A DNA stretch of 64,000 nt from Alkalihalophilus marmarensis DSM 21297 (GTDB taxonomy: Bacteria > Bacillota > Bacilli > Bacillales > Bacillaceae_D). A program made the position numbers and the translations under genes. Positions 7,930 to 16,164 of the stretch are shown here, in pieces; position 1 is the first letter of the stretch; every line of letters begins with the position of its first letter. The stretch spans positions 124,001 through 188,000 of the forward strand of contig NZ_ATAE01000005.1 of the NCBI RefSeq assembly GCF_000474275.2. Reading direction: 5' to 3'. The notes under the pieces are model-generated. The model searched no databases. It was not told the origin of the DNA and saw only the letters and a list, made by a program, of their open reading frames with translations.

Positions 7930-8406
7930 ATGGAACAAAAGAAAGCAACAATGATCGTATTTGATGGGGATCTAGATAAAGCTATGGCAAGTTTTATTAT
8001 TGCAACAGGGGCAGCGGCAATGGGGAAACCTGTGACAATGTTTTTCACATTCTGGGGTTTAAATGTGCTGCGTAAAGAGCAATATGTAAAAGTTGAGAAA
8101 AACTTCTTAGAGAAAATGTTTGCGAAAATGATGCCGCGCGGTCCTGAAAAACTAGGATTATCAAAAATGAACTATGGTGGTATCGGAGCAAAATTAATGA
8201 AGAAAATGATGAAAAAGCACAATGTTGTATCATTAAAAGAATTAATCGAAATGGCACAAGACCTAGACATTAAAATGGTTGCATGTACAATGTCGATGGA
8301 TGTTATGGGTATTCATAAAGAAGAGCTGATTGATGGCATTGAATATGCAGGTGTAGCAACATACCTTGCAGAAGCAGAAGATGGTAATGTAAACTTATTT
8401 ATCTAA
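7930..8406 (+). CDS. DsrE/DsrF/DrsH-like sulfur-transfer protein (YrkE-like)
   Basis: A 158-residue DsrE-family protein like B. subtilis YrkE. It has the family's opening beta strand and helix (MIVFDGDLDKAMASFIIATGAAAMG), a Met/Lys-rich insert (about residues 62-96), and one conserved Cys119 in MVACTMSMDVMG. DsrE-like proteins bind sulfur on this Cys and exchange it with TusA and rhodanese partners, all encoded nearby. It follows an AGGAGG and the CstR-type promoter at 7850, and is 6 bp before a rhodanese gene. Confidence 0.88.
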   Translation: MEQKKATMIVFDGDLDKAMASFIIATGAAAMGKPVTMFFTFWGLNVLRKEQYVKVEKNFLEKMFAKMMPRGPEKLGLSKMNYGGIGAKLMKKMMKKHNVVSLKELIEMAQDLDIKMVACTMSMDVMGIHKEELIDGIEYAGVATYLAEAEDGNVNLFI

Positions 8407-8412
8407 GGACTT

Positions 8413-8811
8413 ATGATGAGGGTGTCGCATATGAAGTTTCTCTCACTAACAGTTTTAGCGATTCTAATCGGAATAGGAGTGTTCTCTTTGTTTAATCAAT
8501 CATCAAATAACGTAGAAGAAATCACAACAACAGAGTTAAAAGAGCAAATGAAGACTGATCAAACAGCAGTATACATTGATGTTCGTGAGGTTGATGAATT
8601 TGAAGACGGACACGTAGAAGGTATGAAAAACATGCCGCTATCAAGCTTTACCGAAACATATTCAGAACTTCCAAAAGATAAAGAAATTGTCATCATGTGC
8701 CGCAGTGGAAATCGCAGTATGCAAGCTGCAGAGTATTTAGTACAACAAGGGTACAAAAATGTAATAAATGTATCAGGCGGTATGCTTGCTTGGGACGGTC
8801 CAGTTAAATAA
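8413..8811 (+). CDS. Membrane-anchored rhodanese
   Basis: A single rhodanese domain (about residues 35-130, Cys96 in CRSGNRS) follows an N-terminal hydrophobic segment (residues 8-27). The segment can act as a membrane anchor that leaves the domain outside the cytoplasm; no lipobox is seen. Starts at 8413, 8416 and 8431 are in frame: AAGGA at 8405 suits 8416 and GAGGGTG at 8418 suits 8431. It is the last gene of the CstR-controlled unit, 6 bases after the DsrE gene, and a hairpin follows. Confidence 0.85.
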   Translation: MMRVSHMKFLSLTVLAILIGIGVFSLFNQSSNNVEEITTTELKEQMKTDQTAVYIDVREVDEFEDGHVEGMKNMPLSSFTETYSELPKDKEIVIMCRSGNRSMQAAEYLVQQGYKNVINVSGGMLAWDGPVK

Positions 8812-8820
8812 AGTAATGTA

Positions 8821-8860
8821 AGCCCTAATTACCTATATAAGGTGGTTAGGGTTATTGTTT
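8821..8860 (+). terminator. terminator after the rhodanese gene
   Basis: AGCCCTAATTACC pairs with GGTGGTTAGGGTT across TATATAA, with GU pairs; the tail (ATTGTTT) is moderate. Confidence 0.7.
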
Positions 8861-8935
8861 AGGCATAATCATTTTATATTAGGTTTTGTTGATTTATAGT
8901 GATAATAAAGAAACTAAAGAAAGAAGAGATCCTAT

Positions 8936-9922
8936 ATGAAATTAAGCATTCTAGACCAATCTCCCATTTCGGTTGGATATACACCAAAAGAAGCGTTAGA
9001 AGCATCCGTACATCTAGCAAAAAAGGCTGAGGAACTAGGTTATGAAAGGTACTGGATTGCTGAGCATCATGACTTTCCTGCTCTTTCTTGTCCAGCGCCA
9101 GAAGTTATGCTTTCCTACATAGGAGCACAAACGAAAACGATTCGTATAGGAGCAGGTGCCATCCTATTACCGCATTACAAACCATATAAAGTAGCTGAAA
9201 CCTTTCATTTACTTGCTACCTTATTTCCAGGTCGTATTGATCTTGGTATTGGGCGTGCACCTGGCGGATCAGCGGAAGCGTCAATGGCTCTATCAGATAA
9301 TTATTTAAAAGGGGTGAGGGAGCTGCCTGAAGCACTTGAAGAATTATTGCATTTTATACGGAATGATTTCTCGTCGGATCATCTTTTCCAAAAGGTGACG
9401 GCTTCTCCCTTCCCGCCAGTTGAACCAGCTCCTTGGCTGCTCGGAACAAGCGAACGGAGTGCCGCCCTCGCAGCTAAAATGGGAATGGCCTATGCATTCG
9501 GTCATTTTATGAGTGATAAAGATGTTAAGAAAAGCATCGCAACATATCAAGAATCATTCCAGGCATCTCCTGAGCTCAAACAACCTAAGACTATTCTAGC
9601 TGTTTCAGTCATATGTGCGGAGACAACCGAGCGCGCAGAAGAGGTCGCTTCAAGCTATCTGCTGTGGAAGCGTCAAGTAGAAGCTGGTGAAGGCAGACAA
9701 GGAATTCCTTCTATTGAGGAAGCAAAAAAGTATTCATTCAATGTTGAGGAGAAGAAAAGTCTAAGTCAAAAAATGATCATTGGTAATCCCGATGAAGTAT
9801 CACAACGTCTGGTAGAATTTAAAGACATATACAAGGTCGATGAGGTCATGATCGTAACAATTACACACAGCTATCGGGACCGTATAAAGTCTTATGAATT
9901 AGTTGCAGATGCATTCAAATAG
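8936..9922 (+). CDS. LLM-class flavin-dependent oxidoreductase (bacterial luciferase-like)
   Basis: The 328-residue protein is a luciferase-like monooxygenase, single-chain type. Marks include MKLSILDQSPIS at the start, the YWIAEHHDFPALSCPAPEV segment and the GRIDLGIGRAPGG loop. B. subtilis YceB/YwcH are relatives. It is expected to use reduced flavin and O2; the substrate is unknown, and sulfur-compound oxidation is possible only by neighbourhood. It has its own spacing on both sides (a terminator before, 160 bases after), so it is probably monocistronic. AAGAAGAGAT before the ATG is a modest ribosome site. Confidence 0.85.
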   Translation: MKLSILDQSPISVGYTPKEALEASVHLAKKAEELGYERYWIAEHHDFPALSCPAPEVMLSYIGAQTKTIRIGAGAILLPHYKPYKVAETFHLLATLFPGRIDLGIGRAPGGSAEASMALSDNYLKGVRELPEALEELLHFIRNDFSSDHLFQKVTASPFPPVEPAPWLLGTSERSAALAAKMGMAYAFGHFMSDKDVKKSIATYQESFQASPELKQPKTILAVSVICAETTERAEEVASSYLLWKRQVEAGEGRQGIPSIEEAKKYSFNVEEKKSLSQKMIIGNPDEVSQRLVEFKDIYKVDEVMIVTITHSYRDRIKSYELVADAFK

Positions 9923-10084
9923 CTTACTGAGCTATTTCTCAAATAGAAAATATCAATAAATAGTAAAATTAGGGCATTTATGGAGAATAGGGATAGTTAT
10001 GCGGTTATCGAGTTCATCTTTAATTAACAATCAGGTTATTTGTATTGGCTTTATCATGTATCCGGATAGATTACAGAGCAAGCT

Positions 10085-10420
10085 ATGATTATTATAGCTA
10101 TCGTGCGTTTTATCCTAGAAGTAACAGCCTTATTAGCGTTAGGTTATTGGGGTGTCCAAGCAGGGATTGAAGTGTGGCATAAGGTCATTTTCGGGATCAG
10201 TGCTCCATTACTAATGGCAGCCTTATGGGGAACATTTATTTCTCCTAAAGCACCTAAACGTCTGCATGAAGTACCTCGGCTCATTGTAGAAATTGTCTTG
10301 TTTATTCTAGCTGCCACAGCTATGTATGGATCAGGGCTCGAATTACTTTCGGTCATATTTTTGTTAATGGCAATAGTGATTAGTATATTGATTCGAGTGT
10401 TAAAGATGACAGACTTATAG
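10085..10420 (+). CDS. YrdB/DUF2568 family membrane protein
   Basis: The 111-residue hydrophobic protein has four predicted membrane segments (about 4-22, 35-52, 62-78, 82-104) and the central WGTFISPKAPKRL motif of the DUF2568/YrdB group. Function is unknown. The ribosome site is weak (AGAGCAAG). A strong terminator follows. No link with its neighbours is visible. Confidence 0.75.
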   Translation: MIIIAIVRFILEVTALLALGYWGVQAGIEVWHKVIFGISAPLLMAALWGTFISPKAPKRLHEVPRLIVEIVLFILAATAMYGSGLELLSVIFLLMAIVISILIRVLKMTDL

Positions 10421-10430
10421 CGATCAATTG

Positions 10431-10469
10431 AACCCCAATCCTTATTTAGAAGGGATTGGGGTTTTGTTT
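10431..10469 (+). terminator. intrinsic terminator after yrdB-like gene
   Basis: AACCCCAATCC pairs with GGATTGGGGTT (ends at 10463), followed by TTGTTT. Confidence 0.88.
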
Positions 10470-10502
10470 GTGGAAAAAGAAAGAAAATGAATTTACATAA
10501 AC

Positions 10503-10529
10503 TGTAACCTTTTTGGTTTAAGAAAAGAC
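10503..10529 (+). promoter_or_regulatory. possible ECF-type promoter of the ECF sigma gene
   Basis: TGTAAC (10503-10508), a typical ECF -35 element, is followed after 17 bp by AGAC (10526-10529), one change from a CGAC-type -10. It lies 32 bases before the sigma gene. Autoregulation is common in this class. The -10 is weak. Confidence 0.35.
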
Positions 10530-10560
10530 ATATGTGTAAAAGCACTGGGAGGGTGAGGGT

Positions 10561-11091
10561 TTGAAGAAAACAGAAGAAGAGATTCAGCATATTTACCGCC
10601 TGTATTTTACCGATGTCTACCGATTCCTTGCTGCATTTACTTATGATCAACATGAAGTAGAAGACTTGACGCAAGAAGTATTTATACGTTTGTTTAAATC
10701 ATTATCGACATTTAGAGGAGAGTCGGAACTAAAAACATGGCTTTTTTCTATCGCAAAACATGTAGCAATTGACAATTCTAAAAAACGAAAACGGCAAAAA
10801 ATCATTCAAGAACAGCTTTTTAAGTATATTCCTTCTATAAGCAAGTCCCCAGAGGACCTGTATACCTCTAAAGAAGATGTGAATAGTTTGTATGTTGCCT
10901 TAAAAGAATTAAAGCACACGTACAAAGCTGTAATCATACTAAGAGGAATTCAAGAGTGCAGTATCACAGAAACAGCCTCCATTATGGGGTGGAGTGAGGC
11001 TAAAGTAAAAGTAACTTACCACCGCGCTATCAAAAAGTTAAAGATAAACATGCTAGAGCTTAACTCAGAAATTGAAGAAAGGTGGGTATAA
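10561..11091 (+). CDS. ECF (extracytoplasmic function) RNA polymerase sigma factor
   Basis: The 176-residue protein has region 2 (about 10-80, with YRLYFTDVYRFL, EDLTQEVFIRLFKSL and ELKTWLFSIAKHVAID) and region 4 (about 115-165, with a helix-turn-helix around ITETASIMGWSEAKVKVTYHRAIKKL). No regions 1 or 3 are present, as in the ECF group. The start is TTG after GGGAGGGTGAGGG. The stop overlaps the ribosome site of the next gene, whose product is a membrane protein, the normal arrangement for a sigma factor and its anti-sigma. It is related in type to SigX/SigM/SigW but cannot be assigned to one. Confidence 0.9.
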   Translation: MKKTEEEIQHIYRLYFTDVYRFLAAFTYDQHEVEDLTQEVFIRLFKSLSTFRGESELKTWLFSIAKHVAIDNSKKRKRQKIIQEQLFKYIPSISKSPEDLYTSKEDVNSLYVALKELKHTYKAVIILRGIQECSITETASIMGWSEAKVKVTYHRAIKKLKINMLELNSEIEERWV

Positions 11092-11092
11092 A

Positions 11093-11983
11093 ATGAATGA
11101 GAATGAAAAAGACATTATTCAAAAATTGAAAAAAGAGTCCGTTAAGATAAACCCACGAAAAGAATTTTCATTTGAATTAGAAGAAAGGTTAACCCAAAGG
11201 TTTTCAGGTAAAAGGAGAAAGAATCCATTTAGTATACTTTTAACCTGCAGTTTAGCTAGCTTGTTATTTTTTATATTATTGATTAGTTCTGACATTTTGC
11301 CCATGCTGGGCCAAGCAACCATAACAAATGACCCTGAGATACTCATTTATCACACACATAATTCCGAGTCTTTCTCACCTGAATTAGAGGGGTTAGTAAG
11401 AGGTTCAGATAGACCTGATAATGCATTTCATGATGAGGTTAATGTAACAAAAGTGGGGGAATTTTTAAGGGAACAACTTGAAGAAAAGGGGGTAGGAGTT
11501 ATTCATGATAAGACTAATTTTCAAGAACAATTAGTAGAGATGAATTTAAACTATGAACATTCTTATGAGCTGTCACGAGATATGGTAAATGACATATTGA
11601 GTGAGAACGATCAAATAAAAATAATGTTTGATATCCACCGTGATGCAATAGATAAGAAATATACTACTACAATGATTGATGATAAAGAAGTGGCTAGGAT
11701 TGTTTTTACGATTAGTGCTGACGATCCTAACTGCGCTGACAATAGACAATTTGCGGAGTCATTACATGAAAGAGCAGAAGAAATGTATCCAGGACTTTCA
11801 AGAGGGGTATTGTGTAAAAAAAATACGCTAGGTAATATTGAGAATTATAATCAAGATTTATTAGATCAATCTGTCTTAATTGAAATAGGAGGGTATCAAA
11901 ATTCTTTTGGTGAACTTAACCAAGCAGCCGAATATTTAGCAGAAATAGTGACTGAATACTTAAAAGAAGAAAAACCATCCTAA
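11093..11983 (+). CDS. Membrane protein with extracellular SpoIIP-type amidase domain, possible anti-sigma factor
   Basis: The 296-residue protein has a charged cytoplasmic N-terminus (1-45), one membrane helix (about 46-66) and an extracellular SpoIIP-like domain (about 80-290). The amidase motifs are YHTHNSES (H87, H89, E92), FDIHRDA (H182) and IEIGGYQN (E264). SpoIIP cleaves the peptide stem from glycan strands in engulfment. The start is ATG 11093, after AGGTGG; an upstream in-frame TTG at 11072 lies inside the sigma gene. SpoIIP proper is longer and has a different context. Coupling to an ECF sigma gene suggests the N-terminus binds the sigma factor and the outer domain senses or cuts wall. 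No zinc-binding HxxxCxxC anti-sigma motif is present. Confidence 0.8.
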   Translation: MNENEKDIIQKLKKESVKINPRKEFSFELEERLTQRFSGKRRKNPFSILLTCSLASLLFFILLISSDILPMLGQATITNDPEILIYHTHNSESFSPELEGLVRGSDRPDNAFHDEVNVTKVGEFLREQLEEKGVGVIHDKTNFQEQLVEMNLNYEHSYELSRDMVNDILSENDQIKIMFDIHRDAIDKKYTTTMIDDKEVARIVFTISADDPNCADNRQFAESLHERAEEMYPGLSRGVLCKKNTLGNIENYNQDLLDQSVLIEIGGYQNSFGELNQAAEYLAEIVTEYLKEEKPS

Positions 11984-12082
11984 CCTTACTACATCCTAGT
12001 CTGAAGGACTCTTCCAAATTTCTGACTTTGTTTTATGATAAGATAAACGGGCCTATAGAATTTTAATGGAGGAATGAATGCA

Positions 12083-12424
12083 TTGTCTACTTTACCGAAC
12101 TGCCCGAATTGTAACTCTGAATACACGTATCAAGATGGTAACCTCTTAGTCTGCCCTGAATGTGCACATGAATGGTCACCTCAAGATGAAAATGAAGCTC
12201 TAGAAGACGCGAAGGTTATTCGCGACTCAAATGGCAATACCTTAAAAGACGGGGATACCGTATCTGTAATAAAAGATTTGAAAGTAAAGGGAACGTCGTC
12301 GGTTGTAAAGATCGGGACAAAAGTGAAAAATATTCGTTTGGTTGAGGGCGACCATGATATTGATTGCAAAATTGATGGCTTAGGGGCGATGAAGCTGAAA
12401 TCAGAATTTATAAAAAAGATCTAA
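12083..12424 (+). CDS. YjdM/PhnA-type zinc-ribbon protein
   Basis: A zinc ribbon (CPNC near the N-terminus and CPEC about 19 residues on) is followed by a small beta-rich domain with the [26 protein letters not shown] motif of the YjdM/PhnA family. The protein was once named for alkylphosphonate use, but it is not part of C-P lyase and its function is unclear. The TTG at 12083 ([10 protein letters not shown]) sits 10 bases after GGAGG and aligns with the family start; the ATG at 12074 is only one base from the ribosome site. It is monocistronic, with a terminator at 12433. Confidence 0.85.
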   Translation: MSTLPNCPNCNSEYTYQDGNLLVCPECAHEWSPQDENEALEDAKVIRDSNGNTLKDGDTVSVIKDLKVKGTSSVVKIGTKVKNIRLVEGDHDIDCKIDGLGAMKLKSEFIKKI

Positions 12425-12432
12425 CTATGCTG

Positions 12433-12460
12433 GAGCTTAGAATTTTCTAAGCTCTTTTTT
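12433..12460 (+). terminator. intrinsic terminator after yjdM-like gene
   Basis: GAGCTTAG (12433-12440) pairs with CTAAGCTC (12447-12454) followed by six T. Confidence 0.9.
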
Positions 12461-12544
12461 GTGGAGATGTATACCAAATAACAGCTGGTTATGGTAGGTT
12501 GATAGTAAGTATGCTTTCATTAAATAATACATATATGAGGTGTT

Positions 12545-13630
12545 ATGATGGTAAAGAATAAATGGATCAGTGCACTCAATGTAAGATATCCCATTATTCA
12601 AGCGCCAATGGCAGGTGGAATTACCACTACTGAACTGATATGCGAAGCTGCAAATAATGGCTGCTTAGGGATGATAGCTGCTGGCTATTTAACACCTGAG
12701 GCCCTAGCTGCTCAAATAGATGAAGTAAAAGAAGGAACAAAACATCCATTTGGGGTAAACGTGTTTGTCCCTTCTGCATTTAGAACATCTCAAAAAGAAA
12801 TTGATCACACCTTGCAGCAGCTAGAGCCGATCTATCAGCAATTAAAAGTCGAGAATAGACAAGTTACTATTCCTGATTATCAGCAGCTTGTTGCTGTTTA
12901 TAATGAGCATATTGAGACCATTATTCAGAAGGACGTGAAAATCTGCTCGTTTACATTTGGGTTACCGGCAAGTGATATCATTCAACGTTTAAAAGAGGAA
13001 AATATTATTCTTATTGCGACGGCTACAACGGTGAAAGAAGCAATCGCAGCTGAGAAAGCAGGAATGGATGCTGTCGTTGTTCAGGGGAGTGAAGCAGGCG
13101 GTCATCGAGGTCATTTTATGGACGGAGTCGAAGAAAGTTCGATAGGTTTAGTGTCCCTTCTCCCGCAAGTCGTTGATCAAGTGAGCATCCCTGTAATAGC
13201 AGCCGGCGGTATTATGGATGGCCGAGGCTTAGCAGCTGCACTGTGTCTTGGGGCAGAGGCGGTGCAGATGGGAACGGCTTTTTTAACATGTGTGGAAAGC
13301 GGAGCGCCTGCTAGTCACAAAGAGGCGATTATGAGTGCAGGGGAAGATGAGATTATTTTGACTAAAAGCTTTTCTGGTAAATGGGCAAGGGGAATTAGCA
13401 ATACCTTTACACAAGAAATGAAAAAGTATCAAGACAACCTTCCTTCTTTCCCTGTACAAAATGCTCTCACGCAACCAATGAGGAAAGCTGCAAGCCAAAT
13501 GAATAATAAAGAATACATGTCTTTATGGTCAGGACAAAGTCCGAGATTAACGAAGAATACGACAGTAAAAACATTAATTGAACTTACAGTACAGGAAGCT
13601 AGAGAGGTTGTTTCGAATATAAATGATTAG
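12545..13630 (+). CDS. Nitronate monooxygenase (2-nitropropane dioxygenase-like)
   Basis: The 361-residue TIM-barrel flavoprotein has the class I nitronate monooxygenase signatures: YPIIQAPMAGG at the FMN-binding N-terminus, QGSEAGGHRG with the catalytic His, and VIAAGGIMDGRGLAAALCLGAEAVQMGTAFL at the phosphate-binding end. It oxidises alkyl nitronates such as propionate 3-nitronate using FMN and O2. ATG codons at 12545 and 12548 are both possible; GAGGTG (12537-12542) gives better spacing to 12548. It is a single-gene unit that converges on yqeW. Confidence 0.88.
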   Translation: MMVKNKWISALNVRYPIIQAPMAGGITTTELICEAANNGCLGMIAAGYLTPEALAAQIDEVKEGTKHPFGVNVFVPSAFRTSQKEIDHTLQQLEPIYQQLKVENRQVTIPDYQQLVAVYNEHIETIIQKDVKICSFTFGLPASDIIQRLKEENIILIATATTVKEAIAAEKAGMDAVVVQGSEAGGHRGHFMDGVEESSIGLVSLLPQVVDQVSIPVIAAGGIMDGRGLAAALCLGAEAVQMGTAFLTCVESGAPASHKEAIMSAGEDEIILTKSFSGKWARGISNTFTQEMKKYQDNLPSFPVQNALTQPMRKAASQMNNKEYMSLWSGQSPRLTKNTTVKTLIELTVQEAREVVSNIND

Positions 13631-13639
13631 TGGAGAGAG

Positions 13640-13680
13640 GCTGGCTTACTATTCTTTGTAATTGGAAGCCAGCTTTAGTA
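13640..13680 (+). terminator. weak hairpin after the nitronate monooxygenase gene
   Basis: GCTGGCTT (13640-13647) pairs with AAGCCAGC (13666-13673), with an 18-base loop and TTTAG tail. Confidence 0.45.
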
Positions 13681-13700
13681 ATGCTTGTTCATTATTTATA

Positions 13701-13741
13701 CATAAAAAGAACCCATAAAAACGTTTCGTTTTTTATGGGTT
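13701..13741 (-). terminator. terminator of yqeW (minus strand), partly bidirectional
   Basis: AACCCATAAAAACG (13710-13723) pairs with the block ending at 13741. Read on the minus strand it is followed by TTCTTTTT, a good T tail for yqeW. Confidence 0.75.
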
Positions 13742-13764
13742 AACAGTTTATAAGTTAACATTTA

Positions 13765-14712
13765 TTAATAGGTTTGACTCTTGGAATGAATCCACTCGAC
13801 AAAACGTGCAAATGCTTGAGCAAATGGAAGCAAAACGACAGAGCAGATTGTATTGAAAATGACACTAGAATGAGCCAGCTGCTGCATTTTGTCATCAGTC
13901 ATGGAAGTCACGACCTGTACCAACACATCCATTATTGGTAAAAAGATGATAACCCCTAATAGGTTGAGCCATATGTTTGCAAATGCCACAAGCTTTGCAT
14001 GTTTACTAGCCCCGATTGTAGCGAGAAATGCAGTAATACATGTACCAATATTTGCCCCTAGCATAATCGCTATACCAGATTTTAAGGTTAGGAGATGATC
14101 ACTCATAAATCCCATCGCAATAGCAGTAGTTGCTGTGCTTGATTGGACAAGACCGGTTAATGCAGCCCCTATTAAAATTCCTGTAAATGAATGATCATTT
14201 GTAAAGTGAAATAACGTGTGGACAGAGGGAAGGTTGCTTAATGGATACGCAAGCGACTCCAACCCATCCATTGCTATAAAGATACATGCCAAGCCAAAGG
14301 TAAGACAACCGATGCTAAATGCTTTTTTCTTTGGAATAAATAAAGCTACAAGACCCGTTAGAAGCAAGGGAATAATAAAGTGAGAGAGATCAAGGACCAA
14401 TATTTCTGTTGTAATGGTCGTCCCAATATTCGCTCCAAGAATAATTCCGATCGATTGCCTGAAGGTTAAAAGATTCGCTGCAACGAGTCCTACAGTCATC
14501 ACAAGAACTGCTGAGCTGCTTTGGAGCATGGCGGTCGCCACTGTTCCAATGAGTAAGCCTTTCCATGCTTTATCTGTAAATCGGTGTACATTTCGTTGAA
14601 AAAGTTCTCCTCCAAGTGGAAGCAGCCCTGCTCGCATGATGATCATTCCAAATAGAAACAGAGCAATAAATACGGCAAAAAGAGAAAATAATTCCTTGAA
14701 CAAGTGAATCAC
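13765..14712 (-). CDS. yqeW: Na+/Pi cotransporter family protein YqeW
   Basis: The 315-residue membrane protein has the internal duplication of the NptA/PhoU-type Na/Pi symporters: LQSSSAVLVMTVG with GANIGTTITT in the first half and VQSSTATTAIAMGF with GANIGTCITA in the second. No cytoplasmic PhoU domain follows. It should import phosphate with sodium. In B. subtilis yqeW lies in the same general region as rpsU-yqeY; here the acyl-CoA island separates them. GAGGTGATTCAC before the ATG (minus strand) supports the start. Confidence 0.85.
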   Translation of the reverse strand: MIHLFKELFSLFAVFIALFLFGMIIMRAGLLPLGGELFQRNVHRFTDKAWKGLLIGTVATAMLQSSSAVLVMTVGLVAANLLTFRQSIGIILGANIGTTITTEILVLDLSHFIIPLLLTGLVALFIPKKKAFSIGCLTFGLACIFIAMDGLESLAYPLSNLPSVHTLFHFTNDHSFTGILIGAALTGLVQSSTATTAIAMGFMSDHLLTLKSGIAIMLGANIGTCITAFLATIGASKHAKLVAFANIWLNLLGVIIFLPIMDVLVQVVTSMTDDKMQQLAHSSVIFNTICSVVLLPFAQAFARFVEWIHSKSQTY

Positions 14713-14876
14713 CTCTTTACCACTCTATGGACAAACATCAGGAGGCATGACTGAAAAAAAGTTTATTTAATGATTGAATGTTCAGATATTTTTAGGTATA
14801 GTAATAAATGAGATTAACTCTTGTGGATTATAGAGGGGTGGTTCTATACATAGGAGTATATTTTTTTATCTTCAAC

Positions 14877-14894
14877 ATACCGACTGGTTAGTAA
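14877..14894 (+). promoter_or_regulatory. putative TetR operator before the acyl-CoA operon
   Basis: ATACCGACTGGTTAGTAA shares its right half with the 8-2-8 palindrome at 20679-20696, with several mismatches in the outer and left arm. It lies 32 bases before the first acyl-CoA gene. Confidence 0.5.
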
Positions 14895-14925
14895 GTTTGT
14901 CGAATAGCAGGGAGAGGTGTTGAAT

Positions 14926-16161
14926 ATGGACTTTTTTTTTAGTGAAAAAGTAAAGCGCTTACAACAAGAATTGACATCATTTATGGACGAACATATCTAT
15001 CCGAATGAAATGTTGTTTGAAGAACAGTTAAATCAATTTCCAGACAGATTTTCTGGAAATCCACAGATCATGGACGAGTTAAAAGCTAAAGCTAAAGAAG
15101 CTGGATTGTGGAACTTGTTTTTGCCAGACGCGAAAGAGGGAGCAGGGCTGACAAACTTAGAATATGCACCGCTTTGTGAGATTATGGGCCGTTCATTTAT
15201 CGCACCTGAGGTGTTTAATTGTAACGCCCCTGATACAGGGAATATGGAAGTTCTTGTGAGGTATGGCACAGAACAGCAGAAAGCTCTCTGGCTGAGGCCT
15301 TTGCTTGATGGTGAGATTCGTTCAGCTTTTGCAATGACAGAGCCTGATGTTGCTTCATCTGATGCCACAAATATTTCGATTGATATTCAATCTGATGGAG
15401 ATGAATACGTTATAAACGGTCGTAAATGGTGGTCATCTGGAGCTGGTGATCCGCGCTGTAAAGTCCTTATTCTAATGGGTAAAACCAATCCCCATGCCGA
15501 CAGACATAAGCAGCAGTCAATGATCATTGTTCCGATGGACACTAAAGGGGTAAAAATTAAGAGGATGCTGCCGGTCTTTGGATATGACCATGCCCCGCAT
15601 GGACACGCTGAAATTGAGTTTAAAAATGTAAGAGTGCCAAAGTCTAATCTTCTTCTAGGTGAGGGGCGAGGGTTTGAAATTGCTCAAGGAAGACTAGGGC
15701 CAGGGAGGATTCACCATTGCATGAGGACGATTGGTGCAGCTGAACGCGCCTTGGAGTTAATGTGTGAACGAGCTGTCAAAAGAACTCCTTTTGGCAAGCC
15801 TCTAGCGAAGCAAGGTGTCGTAGGAGAGTGGATTGCAACCTCTAGGATTGAGATTGAACAGGCAAGGCTTCTTACGTTAAAAGCTGCTTCGATGATGGAT
15901 ACAGTTGGAAATAAAGTAGCGAAAAAAGAAATTGCGATGATTAAAGTGATTGCTCCGCAAATGGCGCTCAGAGTGATCGACCGTGCCATTCAAGCATTCG
16001 GTGCAGCTGGTGTGAGCGAGGACGTTCCGCTCGCCGCGATGTATGCCAATATTCGTACGTTAAGAATTGCAGATGGGCCGGATGAAGTCCATCTAGCAGC
16101 AATTGCTAAGCAAGAGTTAAAACCGTACTTACAATCACCTATTACTGTTGGGGAGGAATAA
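14926..16161 (+). CDS. ACAD10/11-like acyl-CoA dehydrogenase family protein
   Basis: The 411-residue protein has the N-terminal helical, middle beta ([24 protein letters not shown]) and C-terminal helical domains of acyl-CoA dehydrogenases. It belongs to the ACAD10/11 type: where classical enzymes have EGTNEI, it has ADGPDEVH, so the usual catalytic Glu is Asp. In ACAD11 and bacterial LvaC relatives, this type works with an APH-fold kinase on 4-hydroxyacyl-CoAs, and such a kinase is encoded at 22391. ATG 14926 follows GGGAGAGGTG; upstream in-frame GTG/TTG codons are inside the ribosome site. It starts the operon with the ligase gene three bases on. Confidence 0.87.
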   Translation: MDFFFSEKVKRLQQELTSFMDEHIYPNEMLFEEQLNQFPDRFSGNPQIMDELKAKAKEAGLWNLFLPDAKEGAGLTNLEYAPLCEIMGRSFIAPEVFNCNAPDTGNMEVLVRYGTEQQKALWLRPLLDGEIRSAFAMTEPDVASSDATNISIDIQSDGDEYVINGRKWWSSGAGDPRCKVLILMGKTNPHADRHKQQSMIIVPMDTKGVKIKRMLPVFGYDHAPHGHAEIEFKNVRVPKSNLLLGEGRGFEIAQGRLGPGRIHHCMRTIGAAERALELMCERAVKRTPFGKPLAKQGVVGEWIATSRIEIEQARLLTLKAASMMDTVGNKVAKKEIAMIKVIAPQMALRVIDRAIQAFGAAGVSEDVPLAAMYANIRTLRIADGPDEVHLAAIAKQELKPYLQSPITVGEE

Positions 16162-16164
16162 GAG

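Noticed and set aside
10144-10674. Long minus-strand reading frame of 176 codons
   Set aside because: It lies antisense to the yrdB-like gene, its terminator and the start of the ECF sigma gene, and has no recognisable domain or ribosome site.
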